Positions 1-6,860 of a stretch of 14,384 bases of DNA are shown piece after piece; the stretch's first letter is position 1, and every line of letters starts with the position of its first letter. A program made the position numbers and the translations under genes. Under the pieces are notes generated by a model. It was not told the origin of the DNA, did not search any database, and saw nothing but the letters and a program-made list of their open reading frames with translations. Where the stretch lies: positions 1-14,384 of the forward strand of contig JABDLW010000138.1 in assembly GCA_013001805.1 (NCBI GenBank), read 5' to 3'. The stretch comes from Saprospiraceae bacterium. GTDB taxonomy: Bacteria; Bacteroidota; Bacteroidia; Chitinophagales; Saprospiraceae.

Positions 1-739
1 CATCCTTATGCGTGATATGTTCGACATCCTGGGCAATGATGGGACCGGCATCAAGATCTTCAGTCACATAGTGGCTAGTGGCACCTATCACTTTAACCCC
101 GCGCTCAAAAGCTTGGTGATAAGGCCTGGCACCAATGAAAGCCGGGAGAAAGGAATGGTGAATATTGATGATCTTGTTAGGATATCGGCTTACCATTTTA
201 GGAGACAGTATTTGCATATATCTTGCCAGCACAATGAAATCTATTTCTTCTTCCTCCAAGCGGTTAAGTATAGCATCTTCCTGCATCAATTTGTTCTCCG
301 GGTTGATTTCGTACTTTAGGTAGGGAATATCAAAGCGATCAGCGATGGGTTTAAGATTATCATGGTTGGAGATTATCAAAGGTATTTCGACTTTCCATTC
401 CTTTGACATATATCGCTGAATTAAATCATAAAGGCAATGCGAAAGTTTTGATACAAAAACGGCCATGCGTTGAGGTCGATCGGTAATATGCAGCTGAAAT
501 TTCATATTAAATCTTGCTGCGATTTTTGTTTCAAAATCCCGGGCGATCTGCTTTTCCTCCTCCAATAAACCATTAATCTCCCATGCTACACGCATAAAGA
601 ATTGCTGTGACTCAGTATCAACATGTTGATCGAGATCGATGATGTTGGCCTGTCGACTGAAAAGATATTGGGTGACTGCCGCAACAAGTCCCTTTTGATC
701 CGGACAATGCATTAATAGGATTGCTTGTGGTATTGCCAT
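1..739 (-). CDS. purU: Formyltetrahydrofolate deformylase PurU (C-terminus cut off by window edge)
   Basis: Hydrolyses 10-formyltetrahydrofolate to formate and tetrahydrofolate in the cytoplasm, balancing one-carbon pools and supplying formate for purine synthesis. Translating the minus strand from the ATG at 739 gives 246 codons before the window ends, against about 280 for the family, so roughly 35 C-terminal residues are missing. The N-terminus, beginning MAIPQAILLMHCPDQKGLVA, is an ACT-type regulatory domain (about residues 5-85). The rest is a formyl-transferase fold with the motif IINIHHSFLPAFIGARPYHQ (N192, H194) and the D-x-GPII motif around D230, matching the Asn-His-Asp catalytic set of the GART/PurU superfamily. 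The PurU-specific double His (IHHS) and the ACT domain separate it from PurN, which lacks the ACT domain. The upstream gene on the same strand ends 97 bases away, so co-transcription is possible. Identification is very secure. Confidence 0.95.
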   Translation of the reverse strand, partial: MAIPQAILLMHCPDQKGLVAAVTQYLFSRQANIIDLDQHVDTESQQFFMRVAWEINGLLEEEKQIARDFETKIAARFNMKFQLHITDRPQRMAVFVSKLSHCLYDLIQRYMSKEWKVEIPLIISNHDNLKPIADRFDIPYLKYEINPENKLMQEDAILNRLEEEEIDFIVLARYMQILSPKMVSRYPNKIINIHHSFLPAFIGARPYHQAFERGVKVIGATSHYVTEDLDAGPIIAQDVEHITHKD

Positions 740-836
740 CAGGTAAATTTTCTATTAAGTCCGCAAATATAAAGTAAGTTGCGGCTCCTGGTAGATTACC
801 ATTGACAGACAGGCATGAAATGACTCTTAGACCTTT

Positions 837-2213
837 CTATTCCGGCTTAGATATAAATGCGATCCAATGACCTGATGAAGGTGGAATGAGGTTTAGAGTC
901 CCATCAGCACCCCGGGCTCGTATGGGCTCTTGCCAGGTGCTTTGCATTACATCCAGCCATCTGATCAGAAAAGTACCTTCCATTCCGACTGCAAGTGAGA
1001 TATCACCTCCATCGGGAAAATAGATCAGATATTGCTCACCGGTAATTGCCCGGCAGAAAGCTTCATTCGGAGCCCGGTTTTGCAAAAGATGATTTGCGGG
1101 AACTCCCTTAAAAAAATCCGATGCACCAACGATCATGCGCATGCTGCGGATCACGCTTTGCGCGCGTTCATTTAATCCCTGCCCCGATGGTGGCCGGTGA
1201 AATCTGGCACTGGCAGCACCTATAAAAACGTTTTTACAAAAAGACTCAATGGCGTTTCGTGTGGTCTGATGAGGACCTCCATCATTTCCATAGATCTTTA
1301 CATTGTTAACCGGTCTGAGAAGTAACATTTTTGTCAGATATTCAAACTGGCGTAGGCCATTTATCCAATGATCATCTCCATCCTGATGATTATTTTGCGA
1401 TATGTCTACGAAAGAAAAAATATCCGGATTGTCAAAGGTTTCGAAATGCATTGGGTGTGCCAAATTATGTGGATCCCACATTTCTGTTGTTTGCACTTTT
1501 CTATTCTTCAGGCTCGCTGCCTTTTGAATATATCTCGACCAGAATTTTCCCCAGTCAGAAGACACTGATGTTTCATTATCCATGCAATACAGCACATGGT
1601 CAAATTCCAAACTATAGGAAAGCAATTTGTCAACAAACAACTTTTGATACCATAATACCGGACCAAGATTCATTTGCTCTGGCACCGAGCGGAAAAAATT
1701 ATTCTCGGTAAAAACCGGATGCGACTCTACCACGGAATCGAGCTTACTACGTCGCAAATTGTAGTTAATATTATTATTAGGATTAAAGGGATTCACCAGC
1801 CAGTTCTCACGGTAAAAGTCAAAGGTGGCCCAAAGCTCCAACTGGACAATGATATTTCTTGCCCCGGTCTCTCTTAGAAATCTTTCAAACCTATCCCAAT
1901 ATTGTGGGTTAAATTGATTCAGATCATACTTGCCATCAGGCAACATGTGAAATGGCCACTCATTTCCCGGATCCCGGCTCGACATCGTATTTCTAACATA
2001 ATTACCTCCTACTGATGCCAGTAAATCTAATTGCTGGGTCAATGAATCGATTTGAAAAAGATTGTCCTCCACTGAACCTCCCAGCAACAGCATATCAACG
2101 CCCTGATAACTCCAATACTGGGGATAACGTGCACTGGGTTGAATCTGAGCCCGGGTGGTAGCTAATATTGCCACAGATAATAATAGCACCAAACAAATAC
2201 GGTTGAGTTTCAT
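837..2213 (-). CDS. Secreted glycoside-hydrolase-like (beta/alpha)8-barrel protein
   Basis: Predicted exported protein with a barrel resembling clan GH-A glycoside hydrolases; the substrate is unknown. From the ATG at 2213 it has 458 residues. MKLNRICLVLLL begins a classic signal peptide with cleavage expected near TTRA-Q (residue 22). An in-frame ATG at 2237 adds eight residues with two acidic ones, which is less typical of a signal peptide; neither start has a clear ribosome binding site. Strand-like segments follow in barrel order: GGNYVRNTMSSR (70-81), NIIVQLELWATFDF (120-133), HVLYCMDNETS (206-216), VQTTEMWDPHN (240-250), FVDISQNNHQDG (268-279), KIYGNDGG (306-313). The Asn-Glu pair N213-E214 at the end of the fourth strand fits the GH-A acid/base. 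At the seventh strand, where GH-A enzymes carry the nucleophile Glu, this protein has N310-D311. The C-terminal part (about 385-458) looks like a small beta domain. It starts 27 bases after the carbonic anhydrase stop (3 bases if 2237 is used). It may be an active glycosidase, a relative of the DUF4038/DUF6298-type proteins, or a non-catalytic binder. Confidence 0.6.
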   Translation of the reverse strand: MKLNRICLVLLLSVAILATTRAQIQPSARYPQYWSYQGVDMLLLGGSVEDNLFQIDSLTQQLDLLASVGGNYVRNTMSSRDPGNEWPFHMLPDGKYDLNQFNPQYWDRFERFLRETGARNIIVQLELWATFDFYRENWLVNPFNPNNNINYNLRRSKLDSVVESHPVFTENNFFRSVPEQMNLGPVLWYQKLFVDKLLSYSLEFDHVLYCMDNETSVSSDWGKFWSRYIQKAASLKNRKVQTTEMWDPHNLAHPMHFETFDNPDIFSFVDISQNNHQDGDDHWINGLRQFEYLTKMLLLRPVNNVKIYGNDGGPHQTTRNAIESFCKNVFIGAASARFHRPPSGQGLNERAQSVIRSMRMIVGASDFFKGVPANHLLQNRAPNEAFCRAITGEQYLIYFPDGGDISLAVGMEGTFLIRWLDVMQSTWQEPIRARGADGTLNLIPPSSGHWIAFISKPE

Positions 2214-2240
2214 AATATTTCGGTCGATATCTCTCATGTT

Positions 2241-2867
2241 TCAAGAAAGACGATAAAGTTCCATAATGCCCTGGAGAATTTTTTCAAAGTCGATTTTCAG
2301 ATCAATCAGCTCACCTGTTTGCAAGTCAAAAACCCAACCGTGGACTTGAATACCTCGCGAATTATATGCCTTCTGCACATCGGCTGTCTTAATTACATTA
2401 ATGCACTGCTCCTGAACATTTAATTCCACTAGTCTTTTATATTTCTCCCCTTCTACCTCCATACCCTGTAATTCCTCCCGGTGAATCCTGTAGACATCGC
2501 GTATATTCCGGAGCCAGGGATTGAGTAATCCCAAATCTGCTGATTGCATGGCCGCTTTTACTCCTCCACAACCATAATGCCCACAGACAACGATGTGACC
2601 AACCTGTAAATGCACCACTGCATAATTAATCACCGACATAACATTGAGATCCGTATTAGGAACCATATTGGCAATATTGCGATGTACAAAAGCTTCACCC
2701 GGTTGTATGCCCATCAGGTCTTCGGCTGTAACCCGGCTATCGGAACAGCCAATGTATAAGATGTCCGGATTCTGCCCTTTCGCCAGATTCATAAAGTAGT
2801 CTTTATCCAGCTTAAGTTTTTCCTGGATCCAGTCACGATTATTTTCAAATATCTGTTTAAGCTCCAT
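2241..2867 (-). CDS. can: Beta-class carbonic anhydrase
   Basis: Zinc enzyme interconverting CO2 and bicarbonate in the cytoplasm, supplying bicarbonate to carboxylases and pH balance. The 208-residue product is of normal length. It carries the zinc and catalytic signature of the beta class: CSDSR at 41-45 (zinc ligand C41, Asp-Arg dyad D43/R45) and CGHYGCGGV at 95-103 (H97 and C100 as the other zinc ligands). There is no signal peptide. HRNIAN (62-67) and VINYAVVHL (79-87) are further family blocks. The ATG at 2867 follows an A/T-rich leader and is the natural start. The gene lies just upstream of the secreted barrel-protein gene with almost no gap, suggesting one transcript, though the functional link is obscure. 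The upstream region contains an ATTACTG/CAGTAAT inverted repeat. The gene symbol follows the E. coli orthologue by family and is not proven by orthology. Confidence 0.95.
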   Translation of the reverse strand: MELKQIFENNRDWIQEKLKLDKDYFMNLAKGQNPDILYIGCSDSRVTAEDLMGIQPGEAFVHRNIANMVPNTDLNVMSVINYAVVHLQVGHIVVCGHYGCGGVKAAMQSADLGLLNPWLRNIRDVYRIHREELQGMEVEGEKYKRLVELNVQEQCINVIKTADVQKAYNSRGIQVHGWVFDLQTGELIDLKIDFEKILQGIMELYRLS

Positions 2868-2894
2868 TTTTCACCATTTGATGGTTCTTGAGAA

Positions 2895-2944
2895 ATTACT
2901 GCTCATTGCCACAGTAATATAATAAAATTGTTACTGATGGTTCT
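2895..2944. promoter_or_regulatory. Inverted and direct repeats upstream of carbonic anhydrase
   Basis: A perfect 7-base inverted repeat, ATTACTG (2895-2901) and CAGTAAT (2912-2918), has a 10-base spacer and lies 28-51 bases upstream of the carbonic anhydrase start. TTACTG recurs at 2931-2936. A ten-base direct repeat, TGATGGTTCT, occurs at 2879-2888 and 2935-2944, flanking the dyad. The spacing suits a dimeric repressor or activator site. No known operator was recognised, and in A/T-rich DNA chance cannot be excluded. Confidence 0.3.
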
Positions 2945-3170
2945 GGTGTTGACTTGCATGCTATTTGCTATTTCAGAGCTCACTATCATAAATATCTACA
3001 CACCAAAAGCAGTCCTTTGCATTAGCTTTTTATAAAAGCAGAAGCGTTATGAACGGGTTGTGTTCCTTCACCTGATAAAATTTCGGGCTCTTTCAGTCTA
3101 CAGCCTTATGCGGTATGTCCCAGATCCTGGTACTCAATCCCAATTAATACAAAGTTCCGGATATAGAAAG

Positions 3171-3194
3171 GTCGCGACTACAGGTAATCGCGAC
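3171..3194. repeat. GC-rich inverted repeat GTCGCGA-N10-TCGCGAC
   Basis: Seven perfectly complementary bases (3171-3177 with 3188-3194) enclose a ten-base loop, giving a stable hairpin in otherwise A/T-rich non-coding DNA. The left arm with the next base is itself an 8-base palindrome, GTCGCGAC. No T-run follows on either strand, so it does not look like an intrinsic terminator. It may be a structured element of an unannotated transcript or a protein-binding site. Confidence 0.4.
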
Positions 3195-3557
3195 ACAATA
3201 AAGTACAAAAGTATTTGGAATCAGAGGGTTACTTCATTACGGTTTGTCTACATATCATGTTGTTCATCGTAATCTTTCGGCGACGATCAGTGGAAATCCT
3301 TCCCGGGGTAACCAACATACCTACCATTCTCTGCAATTAAGATCTGAGAAAAAATGATGTAAAAACTAATGTTTTTCCGAATGACCTATTTTAATTGACG
3401 ACTGACACTTTTACTTTCCGAAGGCCGATTGATGTGAAGTGAGAGCCCACATAATTCAGACCACTGATAAGAGGTGACCGGATGAATTATAATTTGGTAT
3501 ACAGATCTCTTCTATGGCTAAATTACAGACAGTAAAAAGTGGTTTTTAAATCCACGA

Positions 3558-4283
3558 TTACATGGTATTAAAAGCACTCAACAGATCATCCCGATTGGAT
3601 CGGCTGACGGGAATTTTATGTTTCCCAATATAAACATAGCCCTCGGCAATTCGGTCGACGTTGCGGGTATTAATAATATACGACCGGTGTACCCGAAGTA
3701 AGTACGGTACTTGAATGCGCGATTCGATCTTTTTTAAGGTTTGCGATAATGTGAATGTTCTATCCCTGGTCACAACTTTTGTGTAAGCACGATCCGCCTC
3801 AATAAACAGTATCTGGTCATACATCACCTTTTCGAGATATGTATGCGTCTTTATGAATACGCGGTCAGCTAAATACTTTGCGGCAAATTCTTCACCTTTT
3901 TCACTAACTTCTTCCTGAAACCCCAGGGCCAATTCGATTGAGTGAAGTACATCCTTTATCCGAAAAGGTTTGGATAAAAAAGCATGAGGAAAGGTGAGTT
4001 TAGCCCGCTCAAAAGTTGCCGGGTCAGTATTGGCGGTTAAAAACAAAACAGGTATATCGTAGCTTTTATTGATTTCCTCAGCTGTCTCAATTCCATCCAT
4101 CGATCCGTACAATCTGACATCCAAAAGGATAATATCCGGTTGGTCCTTCTTGAGCCCTTCGAGGGCATCTTCCCCTGACTCAAAAATGCCTGTAACTTTT
4201 ATATTTGTTTTCTCCAACTGGTTCTTGAGATCAGCCGCCACCAGGGGTTCATCTTCTACAATTATGACTTTAATTTCATCCAT
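3558..4283 (-). CDS. LytTR-type response regulator
   Basis: Cytoplasmic two-component response regulator that should bind DNA after phosphorylation by its partner kinase. The 241-residue protein has an N-terminal receiver domain (about 3-120) with the acidic pair E10/D11, phosphoacceptor D55 (in IILLDVRLYG), T83 (FLTANTD) and the conserved Lys of LSKPF at 105, all intact. A linker leads to a LytTR DNA-binding domain (about 139-238) with typical blocks IKTHTYLEKV, IEADRAYTKV and LLRVHRSYIIN (195-205). Its ATG overlaps the kinase stop codon by one base (TAATG, 4285-4281), so the two are translationally coupled and almost certainly a cognate pair. Length and architecture are those of the LytR/AlgR-like regulators common in Bacteroidota. 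Target genes are unknown; regulators of this type usually bind paired direct repeats, and none was recognised here. Confidence 0.93.
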   Translation of the reverse strand: MDEIKVIIVEDEPLVAADLKNQLEKTNIKVTGIFESGEDALEGLKKDQPDIILLDVRLYGSMDGIETAEEINKSYDIPVLFLTANTDPATFERAKLTFPHAFLSKPFRIKDVLHSIELALGFQEEVSEKGEEFAAKYLADRVFIKTHTYLEKVMYDQILFIEADRAYTKVVTRDRTFTLSQTLKKIESRIQVPYLLRVHRSYIINTRNVDRIAEGYVYIGKHKIPVSRSNRDDLLSAFNTM

Positions 4284-6157
4284 TAGTCATCCTTTTTATA
4301 ACGTGTAAATTTTATCCTTGTGCTATAGCCATGGCTCAGATCGATCTTAATCTCTCCCTTTAATTTTTTACTTAATGTCTCAATTAGCCGGGATCCAAAA
4401 GAAGTGCTAATCGCTTCCGAAGATGAATGCAGCAAAACTTGGCCATCGTCGGCCACGATCAGGAACAATTCCGTGCCTTCTTCAAATAAATCGATAGTTA
4501 GTGTGCCTTCAGACCTGTCGGTAAAGGCATACTTCACTGCATTGGTTACTAGTTCATTTATTATGAGACCGAGAGGAATGGCAAAGTCGACGTCCATCGA
4601 CTCATATTTGACCCTGTCCTCAATGCGTATGACTTTGAACGTGCCCGAAAAAGCGTCTTCCAAATAACGGCACAAGTTGCCAATATAATCTTTCAAATCA
4701 ACCGAAGTAATATCGGAGCCACTATACAATCGTTGATGGATCATACTCATGGACTCTACCCGGTTCTTGCCTTCAGTCAATGCATCAATCGCATTGGCAT
4801 CGACAAGATGATCCGTTTGTAAACTTAATAGACTGGATAATATTTGCAGATTATTTTTAACACGGTGATGGATTTCTTTGAGCAGAATAACATTCTCCCG
4901 GTTTTTTGCCTTTAATTGATTGTTCAGTCGTAGGAATACGAAAACGGCTATCAGACTCAAAGCCAGAAGTGCGGAGCCCAAAATCATGGATAAACTTTGT
5001 AGTCGCACTTTTTCGTTTAGACTGGCAATAGCTTGTTCTTTTTTCTCCGTATCATATTTTACGGAAAGTTCATTGGTCAATTTATCCAGAGCCTGTGCAT
5101 GTTCCATTCCTTTGATGGAATCCAAAATCACATGATACAAATAAGCGGAATCAAACATCCCCAAACCGGCATAAGCTTCGCTTAGATGCATTACATTTTC
5201 GGCTTGTTGTTGTATCTGCCCGGATTCTTTCTGAATTTCCAGAGACTGTAATTTATAGTTGATGACTCGTTTATAATCTTTTTTCAAAAGGTAGACATGA
5301 CCTAAGTTAGCTGAAGATGCCCTGACGCCAATGCGGTAATCTGCCGAATCACATATTCGTAGTACTTCGGAATAATCCGCAATGGCGTCGTCGTACCGAT
5401 TAAGATATTTAAATACGTTTCCCCGTGAATTAATGACCGCTGCCAATTGCAAAGGAGTAGCATCTAATTGCCGCTTCACTTCGATCGCTTTTTCTATGTA
5501 AAATAAAGCAAGGTCATAATCGGGAATTTCAAGATAACTTTCCGATAATATTTTATACACGGCAGCCAGTTCGTTTGAAGCACCTAGATCCTCGATCAAT
5601 TTCAGAGCTTTGTTGGCGTATTCGATACTTTCGGAAAATCGTTGATAGTACCAATATATATCTGCGACATCGATTAGGCTCAATGCCAGCCCCCTGATAT
5701 CATTTAACTCCTCCTTTAACTCGATCCCTTGGAAGACATGGGTCAATGCTTTCGCATATTGGGCACTGCGCAGATAGTACTTAGTTAGCGCATCTTCGAC
5801 ATTTGCCAATCCTGGTTTATCCCGACTGGACTCAAATAGACTTTGGGCCTGGGTCACTTTTGCCAAACCTCTATCGGCCAGATTCTCCTCTAACAAGATT
5901 TCTCCCTCCAAGAGCTGTAATTGCGCGAGATAGTGCCTGGAAGAGGTCCCTTCTACGAGACCGCGAAGGCGGTCTAATGTTTTTCTGGCCTCAATTGTCG
6001 TGGTCTCCTTCTGCTGCCTGGTCACATCGATCAGACTATCCCAGTGTAGATTAACTTCGGAGGATTCGCTGGAGGAAGGGATCTGCGAATAGACTTCCTG
6101 GAGCCCGGACAAGATAAAAGCACCAAACGATAAAATCAGGAGATATTTATACTGCAA
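4283..6157 (-). CDS. TPR-containing sensor histidine kinase, HisKA_2 type, TTG start
   Basis: Membrane sensor kinase for the downstream LytTR regulator. In the 624-residue product, residues 1-25 form a signal peptide (MQYKYLLILSFGAFILSG). Residues of about 40-350 are helical repeats of TPR type (ALTHVFQGIELKEELND, YLEIPDYDLALFYIEKAIEV), predicted periplasmic. After a short coiled segment (366-388) comes one membrane helix (about 389-410). The cytoplasmic part begins with the HisKA_2 block KEIHHRVKNNLQILSSLLSL (427-446); H431, before R-x-K-N, is the likely phosphorylated residue. An HATPase follows with N-box NELVTNAVKYAF (534-545) and the DDG motif (570-572). The start is TTG at 6157: the frame has a TAA at 6169-6167 and no ATG until deep in the TPR region, and only a start here keeps the signal peptide. 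It is coupled to the regulator gene by TAATG. The ligand sensed by the TPR region is unknown. Confidence 0.92.
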   Translation of the reverse strand: MQYKYLLILSFGAFILSGLQEVYSQIPSSSESSEVNLHWDSLIDVTRQQKETTTIEARKTLDRLRGLVEGTSSRHYLAQLQLLEGEILLEENLADRGLAKVTQAQSLFESSRDKPGLANVEDALTKYYLRSAQYAKALTHVFQGIELKEELNDIRGLALSLIDVADIYWYYQRFSESIEYANKALKLIEDLGASNELAAVYKILSESYLEIPDYDLALFYIEKAIEVKRQLDATPLQLAAVINSRGNVFKYLNRYDDAIADYSEVLRICDSADYRIGVRASSANLGHVYLLKKDYKRVINYKLQSLEIQKESGQIQQQAENVMHLSEAYAGLGMFDSAYLYHVILDSIKGMEHAQALDKLTNELSVKYDTEKKEQAIASLNEKVRLQSLSMILGSALLALSLIAVFVFLRLNNQLKAKNRENVILLKEIHHRVKNNLQILSSLLSLQTDHLVDANAIDALTEGKNRVESMSMIHQRLYSGSDITSVDLKDYIGNLCRYLEDAFSGTFKVIRIEDRVKYESMDVDFAIPLGLIINELVTNAVKYAFTDRSEGTLTIDLFEEGTELFLIVADDGQVLLHSSSEAISTSFGSRLIETLSKKLKGEIKIDLSHGYSTRIKFTRYKKDD

Positions 6158-6205
6158 ATGTAAGGATTAACGTCCTGGGATGAAGATAGATAAAATCAGG
6201 AAATA
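6129..6205. repeat. Direct repeat GATAAAATCAGGA in kinase leader and start
   Basis: The 13-base sequence GATAAAATCAGGA occurs at 6129-6141 (inside the codons for the kinase signal peptide) and again at 6189-6201 (in the leader), exactly 60 bases apart. The match extends to 16 of 17 bases through the following R-ATA. This could be the trace of a small local duplication or a regulatory repeat in the space shared with the divergent receiver gene. Function is not known. Confidence 0.35.
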
Positions 6206-6302
6206 GGCACCCTACCAAAAATAATGGTCATTCAATTATAAAATCTTACCATCCGGAAGTTAAGACTAGTTCATTACCTCTGAGTCCCTTAGATTGCGGG
6301 GG

Positions 6303-6671
6303 ATGGAGGTCAAAAAACATACAGTTATTGTCGCAGAGGATGATCCCATTATTGCCTGGCAGATCAAAAAACTGCTAATCCCATGGTCAAATCTGGAGCA
6401 ATTATATTTTGATAACGCTGAAGCGGCTACTATCCAGCTCAACCTACAGTGCCCCAATTTGATCATAACAAACCTCAAGCTGGCACACGGCTGGATCAAC
6501 CCTGACTTCCTGCAGGTGCTTAGACAATGCGATTGTCAGGTGATTATCATGACCGGTCTTTGCGACATAAGATTACAGCCGGATTTATCGGTCCTGGTTT
6601 CACCAAATTTCTTATACAAACCCTTTAACTCTGTACAATTTCGGGAATGCATTGCCAGCCTACTCGTTTGA
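6303..6671 (+). CDS. Stand-alone receiver domain with Asn at the phosphoacceptor position
   Basis: A 122-residue protein consisting of one CheY-like receiver fold with no output domain. From the ATG at 6303, VIVAEDDPIIAWQIKKLL holds the acidic pocket (E12/D13/D14). The strand LIITNLKL carries N57 where a receiver has the phosphorylated Asp. VIIMTG supplies T84, and FLYKPF the conserved Lys at 106. All pocket residues except the phosphoacceptor are therefore kept, which argues for a real, constrained pseudo-receiver rather than decay. Five cysteines, including a C-D-C at 76-78, are unusual for such a small receiver. An in-frame TTG nine bases upstream (6294) is an alternative start; ATG is preferred. 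It is the only plus-strand gene in the window and is divergent from the TPR kinase with 145 bases between starts. It could act as a phosphorylation-independent partner, decoy or protein-interaction module for that kinase and regulator; this is inference. Confidence 0.8.
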   Translation: MEVKKHTVIVAEDDPIIAWQIKKLLIPWSNLEQLYFDNAEAATIQLNLQCPNLIITNLKLAHGWINPDFLQVLRQCDCQVIIMTGLCDIRLQPDLSVLVSPNFLYKPFNSVQFRECIASLLV

Positions 6672-6860
6672 TCAGATCATTTCTGCCATGTAATGACTTA
6701 TTCCTTGTAGTGCCACTGCCTAAACAGCTCTACTCCAGCTGCACAGTTCTGTCGTCTCCAGTTAAGGCAATTGGCAGGAATCTGGGAACGGTTGGGTTAC
6801 TTGTGGCTACAATAACAATTGACTTTTGACGCAAATGACAACCTGCAAAGCCCTGGTCAT

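Larger units (their letters stand above)
2868..3557. other. Gene-free intergenic stretch of about 690 bases
   Basis: This lies between the carbonic anhydrase start and the LytTR regulator stop. A 70-codon plus-strand frame (3060-3272) begins with GTG, has no ribosome binding site, and its product resembles no family I know, so it is not called. Visible structure: the carbonic anhydrase leader dyad (2895-2944), a GC-rich hairpin (3171-3194), an A/T hairpin AAAAAC-TAAT-GTTTTT (3361-3376), and TAAAAA-GTGG-TTTTTA (3533-3548) ten bases after the regulator stop. The last is too A/T-rich to be a convincing terminator. The space is large enough for a small RNA, but no recognised RNA family was seen. 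Confidence 0.6.

Noticed and set aside
789..801. TGGTA-GAT-TACCA hairpin after the barrel-protein gene as a terminator
   Set aside because: Five-base stem with a three-base loop and no T-tract; the neighbouring purU gene may well be co-transcribed.
1331..1711. 126-codon plus-strand frame inside the barrel-protein gene
   Set aside because: Fully antisense to a gene with a signal peptide and barrel motifs; the product has no family resemblance.
3060..3272. 70-codon plus-strand frame in the intergenic region
   Set aside because: GTG start, no ribosome binding site, no recognisable product; not distinguishable from chance.
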